Below, in pieces: positions 17,929 to 27,998 of a stretch of DNA of 39,685 nucleotides. Made by a program: the position numbers and the translations under genes. The notes under the pieces were generated by a model that saw nothing but the letters and a program-made list of their open reading frames with translations, did no database searches and was not told the origin of the DNA. Origin of the DNA: Candidatus Poribacteria bacterium (GTDB taxonomy: Bacteria > Poribacteria > WGA-4E > JAJDTR01); contig JAJDTR010000158.1 in NCBI GenBank assembly GCA_022827055.1, positions 1 to 39,685 on the forward strand. Direction: 5' to 3'. The number at the start of each line of letters is the position of its first letter. The first letter of the stretch is position 1.

Positions 17929-20622
17929 CTACTCAGCACCTAGGCAAGTCGTCAACGCACTTTTGATTCCTTCAATGCGGTCCGGATTTGTAACTTTGGT
18001 GCCGTCCTCCTCTGTAACATAGAAGGTATTCTTGATTTCTTCAATGGGGTTAGTCTTTGCGTTCCTTCTCTCATCCGCTTCAGCAGCATAGAATGAATCC
18101 ATCGCCGTAAAACCCTCCGTGGTAATTTTGGCAATACGGACATCAACTTTCAAATCATGAAATGCATTTGCGATGGAGTGAAGCAGGCCCATTCGATCTT
18201 CGGATCGGATATCAATGATGGTTGCCAATTCGGATCCGTCATTGTCGACCACAACCTCAAGAGGTAAGCTGCGTCTGCCCCTGCCTGAAGAACTCGTTTC
18301 CTCCTGTTGTTTTAGAACGGAGTCAATGTCGGCTGGGTCTTCCCAAATACTGTTTAGCGCTTGAATGACTCGATCACGATGGTCCGCGCTCAAACCGCGC
18401 CGGGTGGTTTCGTCTGACAAACTTATGGTATCAATCACGATTCCATCGTCGCGTGTCTCTATGTCCGCACTCAGAACATTGGCTTTTTCTGCGGCAATCA
18501 CGCCTGTGATTTTGCGGAAGGCACCGCGTTTATCTCGCGTACAAATTCCAATCTGTGTATGAAATTGGGAATCCTGGAAACAGGCAACCGCGATAGGTTT
18601 GTCTCCAAGTTGCTCGACCAATTCGATTTGTTTGCAGATGAACGCGGGGGAATTGCCCACCAACTGCGGATCTGACATTGCGTCAAAATGCCGCTGGATT
18701 GCGACCTCCCCGACGGTTCCTCCGATGAGGCCGCTGACTTGGGTGTGTAAGTTATCCAATTCTATCCGATAGGTTTCACCGCGCAAGAATTTGATGGTCC
18801 TTTCGTACAGGGAACGCAATAACGTTGCACTCCATTCCGTCCAGATGTTTGTACTAACGGCGCGCATGTCTGCGAATGTCAACAGGTAAAGCATCTTGGC
18901 GTTCTGTTCGTTTCCAACGAGTCTTGCGAATTGTTCAATTGTCTTCGGATCGTCCAAATCTCGATGTTGCACCGTATGGGACATATCAAGGTGCTTGGAA
19001 ATTAGGAACAGCACGATTTCCCGGTCTTCCTCCGGGAGTGATAGGCGATTCAACATGGATTTTGCTGCTTCAACACTTCGTTGGTCGTGGTCGCCGGGCC
19101 CCTCAGTTCCTTTACCCACATCATGGTACAACACCGCGAGACGCAACAATTCAGGTTTTTCTAACGAATTTAGAATTTCAATGAATTCTTGTCCATCTTT
19201 TACGTCCGCCAGCGTCTGCTCTTCCAAGTTTTCAATTGCGTACATCGTATGTTCATCAACAGTATATTGATGCGGTCGATCGTAACGGACCAGTGATCGA
19301 ATCTTGCTAAATTCGGGCAGATAGCAGTCAAGCACCTCCAAGCGATGCATCTCTCGAAGCGTCTCCGCAACTCGAATTGAATTGCCAAGAATGGAGAGGA
19401 ATGCTTCTGTGTTTGCACGTGTGCTTTGAAACTCTTCATCAATCAAATGGAGGTTGGCGACGACTGACTGTGTTACCTTGCTGCTGATGCTATAGCCAAG
19501 TTGCTGCTTGTGCACAAACAACCTCATTAATCGTGTCGGATACGTCGAGAAGTCTGCTTGGCCCGGCTGGAAGGAGATTTCCCTATCGGTAATCGAAAAG
19601 CCATCAGAAAGTTTGATAGAACGCATGAGCTTGAGCATTCGACTGCCCGCCCATTCTTTGTCTGTCACGATGTCGATGATTAGGCTAGTGAACTCTGATA
19701 GATGTTCGGCGCGCAGATAATAGTCTCGCATCATCGCTTCCTCCGCCAAGATACTCCCTTCGTCGGAGTAACCAAGATTCTTGGCGATAGTATGCTGGAA
19801 CTCAAAGGAAAGCTTGTCGGTTTTGCGCTTCGTCACATAGTGCAACTCATTACGTAACCACCACAAAAAATCAATCGACGCCCTGCTCGCTTCAGCGACA
19901 CTTGAGGAGATAATGTTCCGCTTGGAAAGTAGATGAAGATCTTTAATCCCGTACTTGACGGCGGTTATCCATATAGCAGTGTGAAAATCCCTTAAACCTC
20001 CAACGCTCTCTTTTATATCCGGTTCCTGCAAATAGATGGTTGAACCGTGTGACGCATGACGCTCTCTCCACTGCCCAATCGCCTGCTCGGTAAATTTTTT
20101 GATTTGTCGTCTGTATACGTGTTTCGCAATTTGCCGCAGCAACTGCTTATGTACTTCTTTGGTGCCAACAATGTAACGAGACTCAATCATGGATGTCTTC
20201 GACACAAAATCGTCATACGTCGCCTGAATGCACTCCTTTATGGATCTGCAACTGTGTCCGACATCGTAGCCGACATCCCAGAGTACCGCAACAAGATGAC
20301 TCGCGAAGGATTCCAATTCGCCGACGGAGATTTTAGAGTCGTCGTACACCAGCATTACATCAATATCCGAATACGGATTGAGTTCTGCGCGACCGTACCC
20401 CCCTAGTGCCAGAATGGTGAGCGGCGCATCTTCCGGCAGCATTCCGCGCTGTATTCCATCTTCGTAGATTTGTTGAACCACATTATCGGCAAGGCGCGTG
20501 TATTCTTCGACGATTTCAATGCCCCCGAGCCCAAATCGGTGACACTTTTCGATCCGGTCCCGTCCATCTACCGACAACGCTTTGAGTTGTGCAACGAGCG
20601 ATTGGGTTTCCGATTGCTGCAT
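17929..20622 (-). CDS. glnD: [Protein-PII] uridylyltransferase-like protein, GlnD paralogue 2
   Basis: 897 residues, normal for GlnD. Order: a nucleotidyltransferase domain with GGYGRAELNPYSDIDVML (metal ligands D86 and D88), a PII-UTase helical region, an HD domain with LYHDVGKGTEGPGDHD, and two C-terminal ACT domains. The family uridylylates PII in low nitrogen and removes UMP in high glutamine, which the ACT domains sense. ATG 20622 follows TGGAGG at good spacing; the frame also extends to 20643. The last ACT domain contains a 23-residue tandem duplication. A close paralogue lies at 22722-25349. No PII gene is nearby, so the target is unproven. Confidence 0.9.
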   Translation of the reverse strand: MQQSETQSLVAQLKALSVDGRDRIEKCHRFGLGGIEIVEEYTRLADNVVQQIYEDGIQRGMLPEDAPLTILALGGYGRAELNPYSDIDVMLVYDDSKISVGELESFASHLVAVLWDVGYDVGHSCRSIKECIQATYDDFVSKTSMIESRYIVGTKEVHKQLLRQIAKHVYRRQIKKFTEQAIGQWRERHASHGSTIYLQEPDIKESVGGLRDFHTAIWITAVKYGIKDLHLLSKRNIISSSVAEASRASIDFLWWLRNELHYVTKRKTDKLSFEFQHTIAKNLGYSDEGSILAEEAMMRDYYLRAEHLSEFTSLIIDIVTDKEWAGSRMLKLMRSIKLSDGFSITDREISFQPGQADFSTYPTRLMRLFVHKQQLGYSISSKVTQSVVANLHLIDEEFQSTRANTEAFLSILGNSIRVAETLREMHRLEVLDCYLPEFSKIRSLVRYDRPHQYTVDEHTMYAIENLEEQTLADVKDGQEFIEILNSLEKPELLRLAVLYHDVGKGTEGPGDHDQRSVEAAKSMLNRLSLPEEDREIVLFLISKHLDMSHTVQHRDLDDPKTIEQFARLVGNEQNAKMLYLLTFADMRAVSTNIWTEWSATLLRSLYERTIKFLRGETYRIELDNLHTQVSGLIGGTVGEVAIQRHFDAMSDPQLVGNSPAFICKQIELVEQLGDKPIAVACFQDSQFHTQIGICTRDKRGAFRKITGVIAAEKANVLSADIETRDDGIVIDTISLSDETTRRGLSADHRDRVIQALNSIWEDPADIDSVLKQQEETSSSGRGRRSLPLEVVVDNDGSELATIIDIRSEDRMGLLHSIANAFHDLKVDVRIAKITTEGFTAMDSFYAAEADERRNAKTNPIEEIKNTFYVTEEDGTKVTNPDRIEGIKSALTTCLGAE

Positions 20623-20949
20623 CTGGCAACCTCCATTTCTCACTGGACGCTGTTCTATCTACATCAGTCAGTGACTTCTCACTGCACCTCGATGAAAACG
20701 CATAGATAGGCGTTCTCGTTCAATACTTGGCTATAATCTGCATGAAGTTTAAAAAAATTATTTCGGTAATATCCTAACGATGCTCGGTGCGGTTAGGAAA
20801 CCGCACCTACCGAGTTTAGGGAAAACTGAATTACCGATTTAAATACTTAATCTTCATCTAGATTAAGACTTTCGCGAACTCATCTAGTAACCCACCTGTC
20901 GTGCCATTGAGATCTTCCACTTCCGATTGACACGTCAGATTGAGGAAAT
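20623..20949. other. Intergenic region with a strong hairpin
   Basis: About 330 bp. The perfect 9-bp hairpin GGTGCGGTT / AACCGCACC with a 4-nt loop lies at 20786-20807, flanked by CTCGG and CCGAG. It lacks a T-run on either strand, so a REP-like element is likelier than a terminator. Confidence 0.5.
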
Positions 20950-21438
20950 CTATGATTGTTCTTGATTCGACTGTGTCTGTACGTTCGAGCTTGGACTCTC
21001 AACCGCGTCGGGTTGTTCCCCAATCATCGCAGTGAGGTTAGCGATGATGTCCACACATTCCTTCACCAGAACAGTTTGCTCTGTGTCGTGATTGGTCATG
21101 TGTGTGGTAAACTCGTGTGCGTGGTCATCTTGTTGTTGTGTCTGCACAACCAAGTTTTCCATGAGTTTAACACAATCACTTAGCAGTTGCGTCTGCATCT
21201 TGTTGTGTTCCGTCATGCGTTCGGTCATCAGGACCCGCGATGACACCACTTCTCGATGCAACACCTTCATTGTCTCACGGCTGTCCTCCATGTCCTCTTT
21301 CATCGTGTCAAGATAAAGGGCATCGCGCCGTGGAATGAAATAGACGAGGAGCCAAATAATTACAGCCACGCCGATTATGTCGAAGCCGTAATCAAGGAAC
21401 CAGAAAACGAATTTCAAAAAATCGGTACTCGTATCCAT
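20950..21438 (-). CDS. Small membrane-anchored coiled-coil protein, paralogue B
   Basis: 162 residues. An N-terminal membrane helix (about 17-34, YGFDIIGVAVIIWLLVYF) is followed by FIPRRDALYLDTMKEDMEDS and a long helical domain. The helix contains two related units, MTEHNKMQTQLLSDCVKLMENL and MTNHDTEQTVLVKECVDIIANL. It is clearly homologous to the neighbour at 21872-22354. I do not recognise a named family. It sits between two glnD-like genes on the same strand, which suggests a link to them, but this is inference. Confidence 0.75.
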   Translation of the reverse strand: MDTSTDFLKFVFWFLDYGFDIIGVAVIIWLLVYFIPRRDALYLDTMKEDMEDSRETMKVLHREVVSSRVLMTERMTEHNKMQTQLLSDCVKLMENLVVQTQQQDDHAHEFTTHMTNHDTEQTVLVKECVDIIANLTAMIGEQPDAVESPSSNVQTQSNQEQS

Positions 21439-21871
21439 TGGACGTTCAAAGCCTCTCTTTGCTCTTGGTACCTCATGAGTGAATAGGATAAGTGAGTAAC
21501 ATTCTACTCATCCCGATAATTAGATAAAGACTGTTTAGAGATTGTAGTCACGATTCCGAATATGATTGTAGTTAGTAGCCACCAAGTTTTCCGTCGAAGG
21601 CTGGAACAGATACCTGACTGGAAAACCACGATCAGGACGGTGGCATGATTGTGAAGTTAGTTGAGCAGGTGGCCAAATACTTTCCGATTCGTAGTGAACC
21701 AACATAAAACGCCGATATTTTGTAAACCAAAACGGTCTCTTCAATACAAAACGAGGCAAACGAACTTTATTAGTTTTTAACTCTGAATTAACCTGCGTCG
21801 GACGCTGCACTTCGGATCTATTGCGTTGGCGAGGAGAAGAGGAAAAGAATCCAGAAACTAGGACACAGATT
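21439..21871. other. Intergenic region between the two coiled-coil paralogues
   Basis: About 430 bp. I see no supported gene, RNA or clear repeat in it. A minus-strand frame at 21535-21936 starts inside the upstream gene and has no recognisable content. Confidence 0.4.
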
Positions 21872-22354
21872 CTAACGCGAAACAGTCTCAGACTTTTTCT
21901 CCATCTTTGCAGCGAGGTTAGCCATAAGGTCAACACACTCCTTTAGCAGCATTGTCTGCGTTGTGTCGTGTTTGGTCATGTGCCCTGTAAGCACGTTTGC
22001 TTGATTACCTTGCTGTTGAGTTTTCTCAACGAGGTTTTGCATGAGCGTAACACAGTCACTTAGCAATTTGGTCTGCGTCTTGTTGTGCTCCGACATGTGT
22101 CCCGTCATGATATCCCGCGACGACTCTACTTCCTGATGCAAAACCTTTATCGTCTCACGTCTGTCTTCCATATCCGCCTTCATCGTATTGAGATATAGCG
22201 TATCGCGCCGCGGAATGAAAAAGACGAGCATCCAGATGATGACGAATACCCCGATAACGTCGAAACCGAGATCGAATAGCCAGATCAGGAATTCGGCGAA
22301 ATTTGAAGGTACGGTCACACCCTCAAACATCTTATCCAGCATCTCTTTTAGCAT
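21872..22354 (-). CDS. Small membrane-anchored coiled-coil protein, paralogue A
   Basis: 160 residues with the same layout as its neighbour: a membrane helix (about 26-45, LGFDVIGVFVIIWMLVFF), then FIPRRDTLYLNTMKADMEDRRETIKVL, then repeated helical units MSEHNKTQTKLLSDCVTLMQNL and MTKHDTTQTMLLKECVDLMANL. The short N-terminal amphipathic stretch differs from paralogue B. AAAGGAGG precedes the ATG, a strong ribosome-binding site. Function unknown. Conserved His, Cys and Asp positions in both units could matter structurally. Confidence 0.78.
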   Translation of the reverse strand: MLKEMLDKMFEGVTVPSNFAEFLIWLFDLGFDVIGVFVIIWMLVFFIPRRDTLYLNTMKADMEDRRETIKVLHQEVESSRDIMTGHMSEHNKTQTKLLSDCVTLMQNLVEKTQQQGNQANVLTGHMTKHDTTQTMLLKECVDLMANLAAKMEKKSETVSR

Positions 22355-22721
22355 CGCATTAAGCCTCCTTTCATTAGTATATCACGATCAAATAGTGTGG
22401 GTGCTCACGGTGCAACCTATTCTCGAAATTGAATTAAAATCGCTACAGATCCTAGGTATCAGCGCACAAGTATGTTGCCGAAACATATCGGGAATACCGG
22501 ACTTGCAGGCACGTACAGGGAAGCAACATAGTTCTATACACATTTTGCGAGAGTTGCAAGTGTTGTCAGATTCATAGCGTGCCGACACACTATGCCAAGA
22601 TTCTAGTTGACCAGAGAGCTTCTGTCAATACAAAAACGACCTCACACTAATATTGCTGCGCGGATCGAAGAGATTAGATAAGCGGGACTTCCAGCTACGT
22701 CTCAAAGAGCGCTTCGGCAAC
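22355..22721. other. Intergenic region between glnD paralogue 1 and paralogue A
   Basis: About 370 bp with no supported gene or strong repeat. Apart from the ribosome-binding site of the 22354 gene, I could not identify a terminator or promoter. Confidence 0.4.
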
Positions 22722-25349
22722 TCATCCCGCTGGGGACAAACGATCCATCAGCGACATTCTAACCTCGTCCAACCGCCGTGCATCTGAAATCTTGTGCCCG
22801 TTCTCCTCAGTAACATAGAATGAATCCATGGCCGTAAAGCCTTCCGTGGTAATCTTTGCAATTCGGATGTCAAGATTCAGATTGTAGAATGTATCCGAGA
22901 TTGCGTAGAGTAAACCAACTTGATCTTGAGTACGGATGTCGATAATTGTTGCTAGAGAAGAGCCGTTGTTATCGACCACAATCTCTGGCGCCAGACTACG
23001 ACGTGCCGTACGTCGTGGATGTGCTTCCTCCCGCTTCTGAATAGCGGCTTCAAAGTCGACTTTTCCACTCCAAACTCCCTCAAGTGCTTGGATGATTCGT
23101 TCGCGCTGTTCAATGCTCAAGCTTTTTTTGCTTGTCTCGTCCGAGAGATTCACTGCGTCAATAACAAGCCCGTCATCGCGGGTTTCGATTTCCGCACTCA
23201 TAATATTGGCGTTCTCTGAGGCTAATACGCCAGTAATCTGACGGAAAGTACCGCGCTTGTCCCGAGTACAAATGCCGATTAACGTTCGAGTTTCGGTTTC
23301 TCTAAAACAGGAAACCGCGATCGGTTTCTCTCCAAGCTGGTGAACGAGCTGAATCTGATTGCTAATGAATCCTGGCGAATTTCCCACAAGTTCCTGATCG
23401 GGCATCATCTCGAAGTGTTGCTGGATCAGTTCTTCTCCAACGGACTCGCCGATAAGCGCCGTGACCTCTTTCTTCAACTCGTCCAACTTCAGACGATAGG
23501 ACTCGCCCCGAAGGAATTTCAGCGTACGTTGATAGAGTTCTCGCAGTAATACCGCGCTCCAGTCTGTCCAGATAGAAGCACTGACTGCGCGTATATCCGC
23601 AAATGTCAGCAGGTAAAGCATCGTGGCGTTCTGTTCGTTTCCAACCAAATTTGCGAACTGTTCAATGGTTGCGGGATCGTCGAGGTCTCGTTGCCGGGCA
23701 GTGTGGGACATATCAAGGTGCCGCTCAATCAGAAACAGCACGGTTTCGCGATCGGGTTCCGGGAGTCCCAGGCGGTCCAACATTGCTTTCGCCGCTTCCA
23801 TGCTTCGTTCGTCATGGTCTCCGGGACCTTCTATTCCTTTGCCGACATCATGGTATAGGACTGCGAGGCGCAGCAACTCGGGTTTTTCTAACGAATTCAG
23901 CATCTCTATGAAGAATTTCCCGTCCTTCATCCCTGCCAGCGTATTCGCTTCCAAGTTTTCTATCGCGTACATGGTGTGTTCATCAACGGTATACTCGTGG
24001 GGACGGTCATAGCGGACCAGGGATCGAATCTTGCCAAATTCGGGTAGGTAGCGGTCCAACACTTGCCAACGGTGCATTCGACGTAACGTCTCGGCAACAC
24101 GTGATTTGTTGCCCAAGATTGAGAGGAATATTCTCGCATTCTCCCGGGTGCGACGGAAGTCATCATCAATAAGCGCCAGATTCGCTGCAATTTCGTACCT
24201 CACGTCAGCGCCAACGCGGTAACCGAGCCGTTGCCTATGAACAAATAGTTTCATGATTCGGGTTGGATCGGTCGAAAAGCCGGAGTGTCCGGTTTGAAAG
24301 CAAATCTCTTTCCGACTTAGGAGGAAGCCGTCGGACAGTCTTTCGGAGCGCAGTCGATTCAGCGCTCGACTGCCCGGCCATGTTTTATATTTCACAAGGT
24401 CGATGATGAGTTTGGCAAATTCGAATAGATGCTCGGCGTGCAGATAGTAGTCGCGCATCATGGCTTCTTCTGCCAGCACATTTCCCTCGTCGACGTACCC
24501 GAGGTTTTTGGCCATGGTGTGCTGCACCTCGAAGGCGAGTTGGTCGCTGCTGCGCTTCGTTACGTAATGGAGTTCGTTCCGTAGCCGCCATAAAAAATCG
24601 AGAGAGGCCTCACATGCTTCGGCGACTTGCCGAGGCACAATTCTACGTTTTGCCAGTTCGTCGAGTTCTTTGATCCCGTATCGCACAGCGGCAACCCAGA
24701 TGGCGGTATGGAAGTCCCTGAGTCCGCCAACGCTTTCCTTTATGTTCGGTTCTTGTAGATAGATGGTTGATCCGTATGATTGGTGGCGTTCATTCCAGTC
24801 GCGAATTGTCTGGGCGATAAATTTATTGATTTGCCGCTTGTAGAAGTGTTTAGACGTTTGTTTTTGGAACTGTTGGTGCACTGTTTTGGCACCAGTGATG
24901 TAACGCGCCTCAATCATGGAGGTTTTTGAGAACAGATCCTGATACGTTGCTTTGATGCATTCTTTAATGGATCTACAACTGTGTCCCACGTCAAAACCGA
25001 CATCCCAAAGCATGGCGATGAGTTGATTTGCAAACGGTTCAATCTGGGATGTTGAGAGTTTGGAGTTGTCGTAAACCAGCATCACGTCGATATCTGAATA
25101 TGGGTTGAGCGCTGCTCTTCCGTACCCCCCGACAGCGAGAATGGCGAGCGGCATTTCTTTCGAGATAATCTCACCCTGTATGCCGGCCTGGTAGATTCGT
25201 TGAATCACATTGTCTGCGAGGCGGGTATATTCTTCGACTATCTCCGTTCCTCCGATTCCGAATCTATGGCGGTTCTCTATGCGTGTACGTTCTTGTGCAC
25301 AGAACGCCTTCAGTTGTGTGACGAGCGTTTGGTTCTGTAACTGTTCCAT
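22722..25349 (-). CDS. glnD: [Protein-PII] uridylyltransferase-like protein, GlnD paralogue 1
   Basis: 875 residues and full-length: nucleotidyltransferase domain with GGYGRAALNPYSDIDVML (D86 and D88 intact), PII-UTase region, HD domain with LYHDVGKGIEGPGDHD, then two ACT domains. The E seen in GRAEL of the other paralogue is A here (GRAAL). The rest aligns with it almost without gaps, except that it lacks the 23-residue ACT duplication. The two probably arose by duplication and may have split roles, for example different PII proteins or one regulatory. The stop-to-start gap from the dehydrogenase upstream is 45 bp, so they may share a transcript. Confidence 0.9.
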   Translation of the reverse strand: MEQLQNQTLVTQLKAFCAQERTRIENRHRFGIGGTEIVEEYTRLADNVIQRIYQAGIQGEIISKEMPLAILAVGGYGRAALNPYSDIDVMLVYDNSKLSTSQIEPFANQLIAMLWDVGFDVGHSCRSIKECIKATYQDLFSKTSMIEARYITGAKTVHQQFQKQTSKHFYKRQINKFIAQTIRDWNERHQSYGSTIYLQEPNIKESVGGLRDFHTAIWVAAVRYGIKELDELAKRRIVPRQVAEACEASLDFLWRLRNELHYVTKRSSDQLAFEVQHTMAKNLGYVDEGNVLAEEAMMRDYYLHAEHLFEFAKLIIDLVKYKTWPGSRALNRLRSERLSDGFLLSRKEICFQTGHSGFSTDPTRIMKLFVHRQRLGYRVGADVRYEIAANLALIDDDFRRTRENARIFLSILGNKSRVAETLRRMHRWQVLDRYLPEFGKIRSLVRYDRPHEYTVDEHTMYAIENLEANTLAGMKDGKFFIEMLNSLEKPELLRLAVLYHDVGKGIEGPGDHDERSMEAAKAMLDRLGLPEPDRETVLFLIERHLDMSHTARQRDLDDPATIEQFANLVGNEQNATMLYLLTFADIRAVSASIWTDWSAVLLRELYQRTLKFLRGESYRLKLDELKKEVTALIGESVGEELIQQHFEMMPDQELVGNSPGFISNQIQLVHQLGEKPIAVSCFRETETRTLIGICTRDKRGTFRQITGVLASENANIMSAEIETRDDGLVIDAVNLSDETSKKSLSIEQRERIIQALEGVWSGKVDFEAAIQKREEAHPRRTARRSLAPEIVVDNNGSSLATIIDIRTQDQVGLLYAISDTFYNLNLDIRIAKITTEGFTAMDSFYVTEENGHKISDARRLDEVRMSLMDRLSPAG

Positions 25350-25394
25350 CTATCTTGCCGGGAAATCTCTCTTTAAATTTCGTTTTCTTACCAA

Positions 25395-26369
25395 TCAGGT
25401 TACGATGTTTTGCGGCTGTCCCTGAAGGAAGGCAATAACGTTGTCCACCGCCCCCTCGTTGAGGAGATCGACTCCCTCCGGGGTCATGTCTGCGCAGTGC
25501 GGGGTAAGCACAACTTGTTCGCAGCCAAGGAGCGGATGGTCTGCGGGGATCGGCTCTTGATCGAAAACGTCGATCGCGGCGCCAGCGAGATGCCCGCAGT
25601 GCAGAGCATCAACGAGGGCATTTGTATCAACGATGGGACCGCGTGCTACATTGACCAGCAGTGAATTGGGTTTCATCGACTCAAACTGCGTTTTTCCGAT
25701 TAGACCTCGGCTGTCGTCGGTGAGTTTAGCGTGTATGCTGACCACATCCGCCGTGCAGAGCAATTCATCCAAGCTTACGAATTTAACGCCGAGCCGTTCC
25801 GCGCGCTCACGAGATGGATTATAGGTCCACGCGATGACGTTCATGCCAATCGCACTGCCGAGGCGCGCCATTTCGGCGCCGATGTTTCCGGTGCCGATTA
25901 TCCCCAAGGTTTTGCCGCGCAGATATACATGGTCCATCCGCAGCCACCGACCGGCACGCATGGATTCCGTGAAAAACGCGGCTCGTTTGGCGATCGCGAA
26001 CATCAAGCCAAATGCGTGTTCAGCGACAACAGGAGCGGTGCGTCCCGGTTGATTGCTAACTGTAATGCCACGTTCTTTCGCCGCCTCCAAATCTATCATG
26101 TCTGTTCCGATGGAGCAGGTTGAAATTAGACGCAGTTTTGGCAACTGATGAAGAACCTCCGCAGGCCATGTGACCATTCCCCGTGAGTTGATTATAACCT
26201 CCGCGTCACCTGCGCGCTCGAGTTTCTCTTCGGCGGATGTGCAATGGTTGGCGTAAAGCACAACGTCTGCGTAGGGGGCTAGTCGATCAAGGTGGGGTGA
26301 CTCTTGAATCTGCGGCGGGTTGTCGCCCGGAACCACAACTTTGAGGCGGTTTGAAGAGATGTTTTGCAT
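25395..26369 (-). CDS. D-isomer-specific 2-hydroxyacid dehydrogenase
   Basis: About 324 residues from ATG 26369 (a GTG at 26411 in the same frame is possible; neither has a good SD). The NAD-binding motif LGIIGTGNIGAEMA, catalytic Arg in VNVARGPIVD, the Glu region FDQEPIPADHPL and catalytic His in LTPHCADMTPEG are all present. The family reduces 2-oxoacids to D-2-hydroxyacids, or the reverse, with NAD(H) in the cytoplasm. The substrate cannot be assigned. The sugar isomerase-like gene 137 bp upstream on the same strand suggests a role in sugar-acid metabolism, but that is inference. Confidence 0.9.
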   Translation of the reverse strand: MQNISSNRLKVVVPGDNPPQIQESPHLDRLAPYADVVLYANHCTSAEEKLERAGDAEVIINSRGMVTWPAEVLHQLPKLRLISTCSIGTDMIDLEAAKERGITVSNQPGRTAPVVAEHAFGLMFAIAKRAAFFTESMRAGRWLRMDHVYLRGKTLGIIGTGNIGAEMARLGSAIGMNVIAWTYNPSRERAERLGVKFVSLDELLCTADVVSIHAKLTDDSRGLIGKTQFESMKPNSLLVNVARGPIVDTNALVDALHCGHLAGAAIDVFDQEPIPADHPLLGCEQVVLTPHCADMTPEGVDLLNEGAVDNVIAFLQGQPQNIVT

Positions 26370-26500
26370 CGATGTCGAAAAAAGAGGTAATAATTTGGAG
26401 CTTGAAGCCACTTCAAAAAATGGGCGTCATAACCGTTTATGATAGTTTGGAGATCGGAATTTTCACCCTGTTGTTATCGCCTGCCAATCAACTTGGGAAT

Positions 26501-26516
26501 TTCTATCGCGATAGAA
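26501..26516. repeat. Perfect 16-bp palindrome
   Basis: TTCTATCGCGATAGAA, between the dehydrogenase and sugar isomerase genes. Related degenerate sequence (CTATCG, CGCTCGCTTGATCC) recurs near 28110-28146 and 32800-32930, so it is probably part of a repeat family rather than an operator. Confidence 0.5.
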
Positions 26517-26548
26517 TCTCTATCGCGGTCGCTATCCGCTCCCTTAAT

Positions 26549-27424
26549 CTATCCGGTCGCTTGATCCCACACTTTGTTCAACGATTCAATGCTGGCCTTT
26601 GCCGCGGCGGCGGGAGCCATCGCTTCAATTTCACCGTTACAAGGTTCCGGCGTCACGGGACCATCGTAACCAATTTCATTCAGAATTTCAAGTATTTCTG
26701 CCGCCGGAATTACTCCCGTTTCACCGGGCAAGCAACGCTCATCGTCAAGTTGGTTTTCGGGGTTCATTCCTACCGGCGCGTCGTTGACCTCAACGTAAAT
26801 TACCTCATTTTTTGATAGCTTCCGCACGTCGTCCAGCGTTAACCGGCACGTGTACCAGTGCCAGGTGTCGAAAAGAAGTCCGATATTGCCTATCCCAATG
26901 ACTGCCGCGAGGTCCAGAACGATGTTCATGTCGTAAGCGAACGAGAATCGGTGCATTCTGCGGCTTGCCGAGGGTCCTATAAATTCCAATCCGAGTGAAT
27001 GGCCATAGTCATTCAGAATCTCCGCAGCGGGTTTCAGGCGTCTGATGTGAAAATCCCAGTTTTCGTTAAACGGTGCATTGCTCCAGTTGAAGACCCGCGT
27101 TGTGGTACGGTGACATTCAAGTTCAGCAGCTAGCTTCGCCAGCGCCGGGAACGTTTTCAAGCCTTCTTGAAATTCCGCATCGCCCGCTTTCCAATCAATG
27201 GGGAATCCCCAACTGCCCGTTTTCAATCCGGATTCCCACCATAGGTCTCTGACGTAATTGGTTGAATATTCCTTCGTTAGGCTGCTTGCCTCTTCAATAT
27301 CGAGGTCAAGTCCGTCAAAACCAGCGGACTTCGCGAGCTTGAGGCTTTCCCGCATACCGGTCTGGATGCCGATGGCATGCGGGCATAGATTCTTGAACAT
27401 GCTCGATTTATGATCTTGCGCCAT
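26549..27424 (-). CDS. Sugar phosphate isomerase/epimerase-like TIM-barrel protein
   Basis: About 291 residues from the ATG at 27424. The frame opens at 27439, and an ATG at 27400 is also possible. The xylose isomerase-like barrel is shown by AGFDGLDLDIEEASSL, GLEFIGPSASRR, IGLLFDTWHWY, VIYVEVNDAP and GYDGPVTPEP; the last three carry metal-binding Glu, Asp and His positions typical of the family. Members isomerise or epimerise sugars, inositols or hydroxypyruvate. The neighbour is a 2-hydroxyacid dehydrogenase, which fits a small catabolic pair. The substrate is unknown. Confidence 0.88.
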   Translation of the reverse strand: MAQDHKSSMFKNLCPHAIGIQTGMRESLKLAKSAGFDGLDLDIEEASSLTKEYSTNYVRDLWWESGLKTGSWGFPIDWKAGDAEFQEGLKTFPALAKLAAELECHRTTTRVFNWSNAPFNENWDFHIRRLKPAAEILNDYGHSLGLEFIGPSASRRMHRFSFAYDMNIVLDLAAVIGIGNIGLLFDTWHWYTCRLTLDDVRKLSKNEVIYVEVNDAPVGMNPENQLDDERCLPGETGVIPAAEILEILNEIGYDGPVTPEPCNGEIEAMAPAAAAKASIESLNKVWDQATG

Positions 27425-27560
27425 GTATGGTGATAGCACGGAAGTTTAGCAGGTAAGCGAGATTCTGGTCAAGCGTTTTATGGCAAACCACCCGCGGTGC
27501 TTGAGGAGCTGGTCGAATATCCTAAACACTATTCGAAGAACGTAGTTTGACACTCGTAGG

Positions 27561-27706
27561 GAATTTCATACTTTTCATAATTTTCATAACAAATCGGGGT
27601 CTTCCATGGGTACAGAAAGAGGACTAGAACTCTTGCTATGACTGGGTTTTTGAGGGTATCGACATAAAGGCTTTCGAAGCATAGTTATGAAATTTTGTTA
27701 TGAAAC
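27561..27706 (-). repeat. 146-bp interspersed repeat, copy B
   Basis: Inverted relative to copy A at 7587-7732 and exactly the same length. The 23 bp at its right end (in reverse complement) is identical to the start of copy A, and the TTTGTTATGAAAA region near the other end is conserved. Confidence 0.8.
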
Positions 27707-27998
27707 TTTAGTTGCCATTCAGGTCGCTTTTACACCTCGCATCGACGCTATCTTTCAAGTTAAAGATGGTTTTTCAAACGGGCGAGGGTTGAATGAAAGT
27801 AGGAAAGATGTAGATTGACCAGCTTTTTGGTTGATCATGGAAAAAGTCGGTCGCAATTATTGAAAGTTTATAATATGTGACATTATCTATCACATTTGTT
27901 ATCTATTTGCCTAATCCTCACACGCACGTTGATGTAATCCACCTCAGAATTCCTACACGCCTGAAGATTTCTGTCACACGGAATCTTGCAAGTGAAAT

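Noticed and set aside
21535..21936. Arg-rich minus-strand ORF between the coiled-coil paralogues
   Set aside because: It starts inside paralogue A in another frame and resembles no protein.
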